From Pyrenophora tritici-repentis (taxonomy: Eukaryota > Ascomycota > Dothideomycetes > Pleosporales > Pleosporaceae): a stretch of DNA of 64,000 nt. Location: contig NC_089391.1 in NCBI RefSeq assembly GCF_003171515.1, forward strand, positions 1,054,001-1,118,000, written 5' to 3'. Position 1 is the first letter of the stretch; the number at the start of each line of letters is the position of its first letter. The notes below the pieces were generated by a model. The model did not search any database and was not told the origin of the DNA. It was given only the letters and a program-made list of their open reading frames with translations. Shown here piece by piece: positions 60,659 through 64,000 of the stretch. A program made the translations under genes and the position numbers.

Positions 60659-63600
60659 GTTGAAAAAGTCAAGGTTGCGTGCTATGAGGTGATGGAGAAG
60701 TTTGGGTGCAGGTCGCGGTGTTGATTATTGTTCAAGGGGGCATGTTGGTCGTTATAGGGGTCACATTAACTTTCTTTTTGTTTTTGTTGTTGTTTGTGGT
60801 GGGCGAAAAGGGTACAAATAGAATTGAAACTGGGAAACCTTCGCTACGGCTCCCCCGGCTCCACTAGGAGCTGCAAAAGTAAGGCGGGGCAATCTTAAAG
60901 ACGCCAGAAAACCAGAAAAACGGTTGATCCATGCAGTGCCATGCAGTACCACGCAGTCGATACCCCAGCAGCTGACCGGAAGGCCGCCGGTTCGCTGCCC
61001 ATTGGCTCGATAGCTGTTTGAGTCGTCCGGTTCCACAGGGCGACGGGCATTATTTTGTTTCGGACTTTATGCCGGCCACCTCAACCTCGCTCAACCTCGT
61101 TTGGGGGCAGGGGTTCGTCATTTTACGCTGACATAACACATACACGCACACTGGACGAGAATGCTTCGTCCGGATTACTGCTTCTCAAACCCCAGTTTCG
61201 CGATGCACAAGATGCGTTAGCGATATTAGTTTTATGCACTATTAAACTTTTCACAATGTCACAGCAACGATGACACAACTGCGACATACCCAGGGATAAC
61301 AAGCTTCGTCGCAGGCCGACTCCTCAGTGACGAGTGTCGAAAAAAATGATCGCTGGGATGTGTCGGAGAGAAAGGTGGAGAGAGTAACTAACCAAGAGGT
61401 CCAGAACGCTCACCCCAAAATCGATCGATCGCACGTCCCAATTATCCTGCGCAAAGGCCGTTCACACTATGAGGCGGCCTCTTGGGCTGTCATTGCGGCT
61501 TACATCATGAGCCGCAGTCGTTGGTCCGAAACTCTGTTGGTAATTTCCCATCAACAATTTCTTCACAACATTCGGGCTTCGTCGTATTCACTGTCTTTTC
61601 GCTTCTATTGCCCCAAGCATTTGGTATGAATTACGCAGCCTCCTCCGCAGAGCTAGACTAACGACGCATGAACGGGGTGGGGTCGAGCAACTGGATCGAC
61701 GTCATGTGAACAAAGTTCACCACCCATGCGTTCTGAAATGTATCATGAAGCGACAGCATGGTTTGCTCAGTTATCCAGCGTGTCACTCTGGGACCAGCTG
61801 TTGGCCTTGTGCAATCCGGAGGATTACCACTGTAATAACGACCGAACACTCGTACCAACGGCATCGAGTCGCACGCGAAATTTCCAAAAAATCTCTTGAG
61901 CCGTGGCTCGGTACGTGCCATTCACACTAGCGGACAAGATGCCAAGTTGTAGCCACACCCCCGAAGCGGCTAGAGGATGCGTTCATGACCAAGCCGTTGG
62001 GGGGTAAGTGTAAAGCCGAACACCGTCCGCCAGCACCATTAATAGCAACATGCGATAGTCGGCATTATGTGAAGCATTATATAGGGGGACAACAAGACGG
62101 AGAAGCTGCCAAGTTGTATCGCGTTCACAGAGTCGTGGTACACACACTTGATAGTTTGGGTGCCCGAATTTGGTGTGCCGGCACTTGGGCCGCAACAACC
62201 TTGGAAACCGTTGCTGCAGCTCCCAGCACTAAACATCGCGGCACCGGTAGACGACGCTAAGTTGCAAGGAAGAGACGTCCACTACTAGATGTCAGAATTC
62301 TAAGGCAGCCACGGCTGGAAATTGATCCTTCAACCAAGGACTTGCGGCATTTGGGCTCCCTGTTGCTTGCGAAGGTACAACTCATATGGTACATATTGGC
62401 ATGTATTCGCACTGCCACTGCATTCCCCAAGGCGGCATTTAGGGTCACCGGAAGGCCCGTTCCACGGCTTGTGACCCCCCTGGTATATGAAGCGGGCAGC
62501 GAGGCGAGCAAGCAAGGACGGAACGAAGGACGGCAGACATGGACAGGTGATCGTATTCGGACCGCGTAAAAAAGGACCCTATCCATGTCGTATTATGTCA
62601 CAGATGGTAAGAGAATGATGTGCGCTGTTCTGGACTCTTGTCGGTTTATCTTTTCCCCCGGCCGACCTATCGATTATTCATCGAAGCCCGTTTCGCTTCG
62701 CCGTTTCGTTTTCTCTGCAGCAGCCATGTAACCCTGTTTCAACTTTCAACTTTCATCGATGATCCCTCTTGGCATAAAATTATCGCATGTGCTTTCGTAG
62801 TGCGTACGAGGATTCTCCACGTCGCATCCTAGGGGTTAATCGACCAACACTCAGCCCGGTCCCCAGCTATCTCCTTGTAAGCGACCCATGTCACTCGGGA
62901 CAATAACCTGCTAGTAAGCAGGTGAAACATGGCATGGGAAATTGCAAGTTGCACAGCAGAAGGACCTCGTCGGAACTCCAGGTCGAAGTCCAACACCGTT
63001 GCAACCGTCCACTAGTCTTGATTAGTGAATTCAATCCCTGGAAGCAGCGATGTGGACCTCGCATACGTACCGCGTTCTGGACACGTACAACCATTCAATA
63101 GTTTGCTGTGCTGACAGCAGCAGCGTACTTGTCGTATACGGATACCCGTTAGCATCGCATCGCATCGCCATCTCCAATCAGACTCCTAACCCCGAACGTC
63201 AAAGCGCTCGCGAAAGCTGCTCAACAATTAATTCTAAGCAAGCAAGCAAGCAAGCAAAGCGAACGTTGCATGACAGCTCTAACTACTTCACACCTCTGTA
63301 AACTTTATTTCCTTAACAGAAGTTACATGGCGCTGGTCTGTGTAAGGAGATGAGCTGGCAGTTGCATTACTCGAATGCTTGGCTTGGGTGTTATATGTTG
63401 ATCACTTCTTGGGTGAGTTGCCAATATGTCGCAGTGTACTGGCGTTGTCGAATCATAACCTCCCAGATACAGCGTTGTTTGTTTGAGAAGGGGGAGCGGT
63501 GTGTAGGTAACCGTATGTTGGCCTCGCCCATTCAAACTCACAGACTGCTGTCACTCACTCACCCCCCTCTTTGCTCATCATGTCGCATCCACGGTGCCAA

Positions 63601-64000
63601 GGCCCAACAAACAAGGACAATGCTGTACAGCCTTGGTTTCGTATTTCGTATCTCACATGCACCTCGAACTTTGCGCATGGTTGACTCTCCGGCTACCTCC
63701 ATCGTGAATGTAGCGGTTGAACCCCGCAGTTGTTCTTTGCGGAGTAGACACCGTACAGTAACTTAGCGTCGGGGCTCGCACGCCCCGTTGTTACTAGTAG
63801 TCATTGCAGTCGACGCAACACTCCGTGAGGCTTGTACAGTAGGTTGACAGCGATCATAGGCCGAAAGCTTTGGAAGAGAAAATGAGCTTGGAATTTCGAT
63901 TGGCAAGTGATCACCGTGCAGCGACGGTGCGATGGGAACCTGTGTTTCTGGGTTTGGAATATTGGTTAGAGGATGGCGCAGATGTTGAGTCGATTGTGAC
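60659..64000. other. gene-free right end of the window
   Basis: More than 3.3 kb with no supportable gene. The first 300 bases are the upstream region of the F-box gene. Short open frames up to about 138 codons (63350-63766) match nothing I know and lack coding bias. An (AAGC)5 tract lies at 63236-63255. Confidence 0.5.
63236..63255. repeat. (AAGC)5 microsatellite
   Basis: Five perfect AAGC units in otherwise anonymous sequence. Confidence 0.9.

Overview
The window is nuclear DNA of a filamentous ascomycete. The genes have short introns (about 43-60 nt, mostly GT-AG), fungal secretome families, a fungal rhodopsin-fold receptor and Fot1/pogo and Tc1 DNA transposons. The gene families and the alternation of gene islands with gene-poor tracts fit a Dothideomycete, probably Pleosporales; that placement is inference. 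I see no prokaryotic features, CRISPR array, rRNA or convincing tRNA gene. All splice models were read by eye from reading frame, donor, branch and acceptor sequences.

Layout. 1-7.8 kb: one ATO/GPR1-type transporter gene, then about 5.9 kb with no supportable gene. 7.8-13.2 kb: two secreted subtilisin-like proteases with different intron layouts. 13.9-18.2 kb: a disordered protein built around a recurring Asp-Leu-Val-centred motif, and a carboxylesterase carrying two reading-frame shifts. 19.2-23.8 kb: a possible ADP-ribosyltransferase-like protein, a 63-bp solo LTR, a 5'-truncated SLIP-GC/dynamin-like GTPase and a secreted, probably GPI-anchored protein. 24.5-29.1 kb: a pogo/Fot1 transposon with 45-bp perfect terminal repeats, a 179-bp-period tandem repeat and a Tc1-like transposon with RIP-like nonsense changes. 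30-38.6 kb: a carboxylesterase, a Dal5/allantoate-type transporter and a secreted GH31 alpha-glucosidase, a possible nutrient-use group. 39.5-51 kb: a housekeeping-like block with tRNA 2-thiolation protein NCS6/CTU1, a seven-TM RGS protein, an SDR enzyme, an SH3 protein, an MFS-like membrane protein and a secreted isochorismatase-fold hydrolase. 51.1-52.9 kb: a caspase-like gene with an internal stop and an intact 323-bp miniature LTR element. 53.2-60.7 kb: a secreted tyrosinase, a rhodopsin-fold receptor and an F-box protein. 60.7-64 kb: no supportable gene.

The most novel item is the miniature retroelement at 52538-52860. It has two identical 63-bp LTRs, a 5-bp target duplication and a primer-binding site that appears to match the middle of initiator tRNA-Met, as in copia half-tRNA priming. 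A diverged solo LTR of the same family lies at 20519-20581 with its own 5-bp target duplication, and a related sequence near 22.8 kb serves as an unoccupied-site comparison. Other notable items are the motif-repeat protein at 13869, the truncated GTPase flanked by duplicated 3' sequence, and the contrast between a young DNA transposon and a RIP-damaged one.
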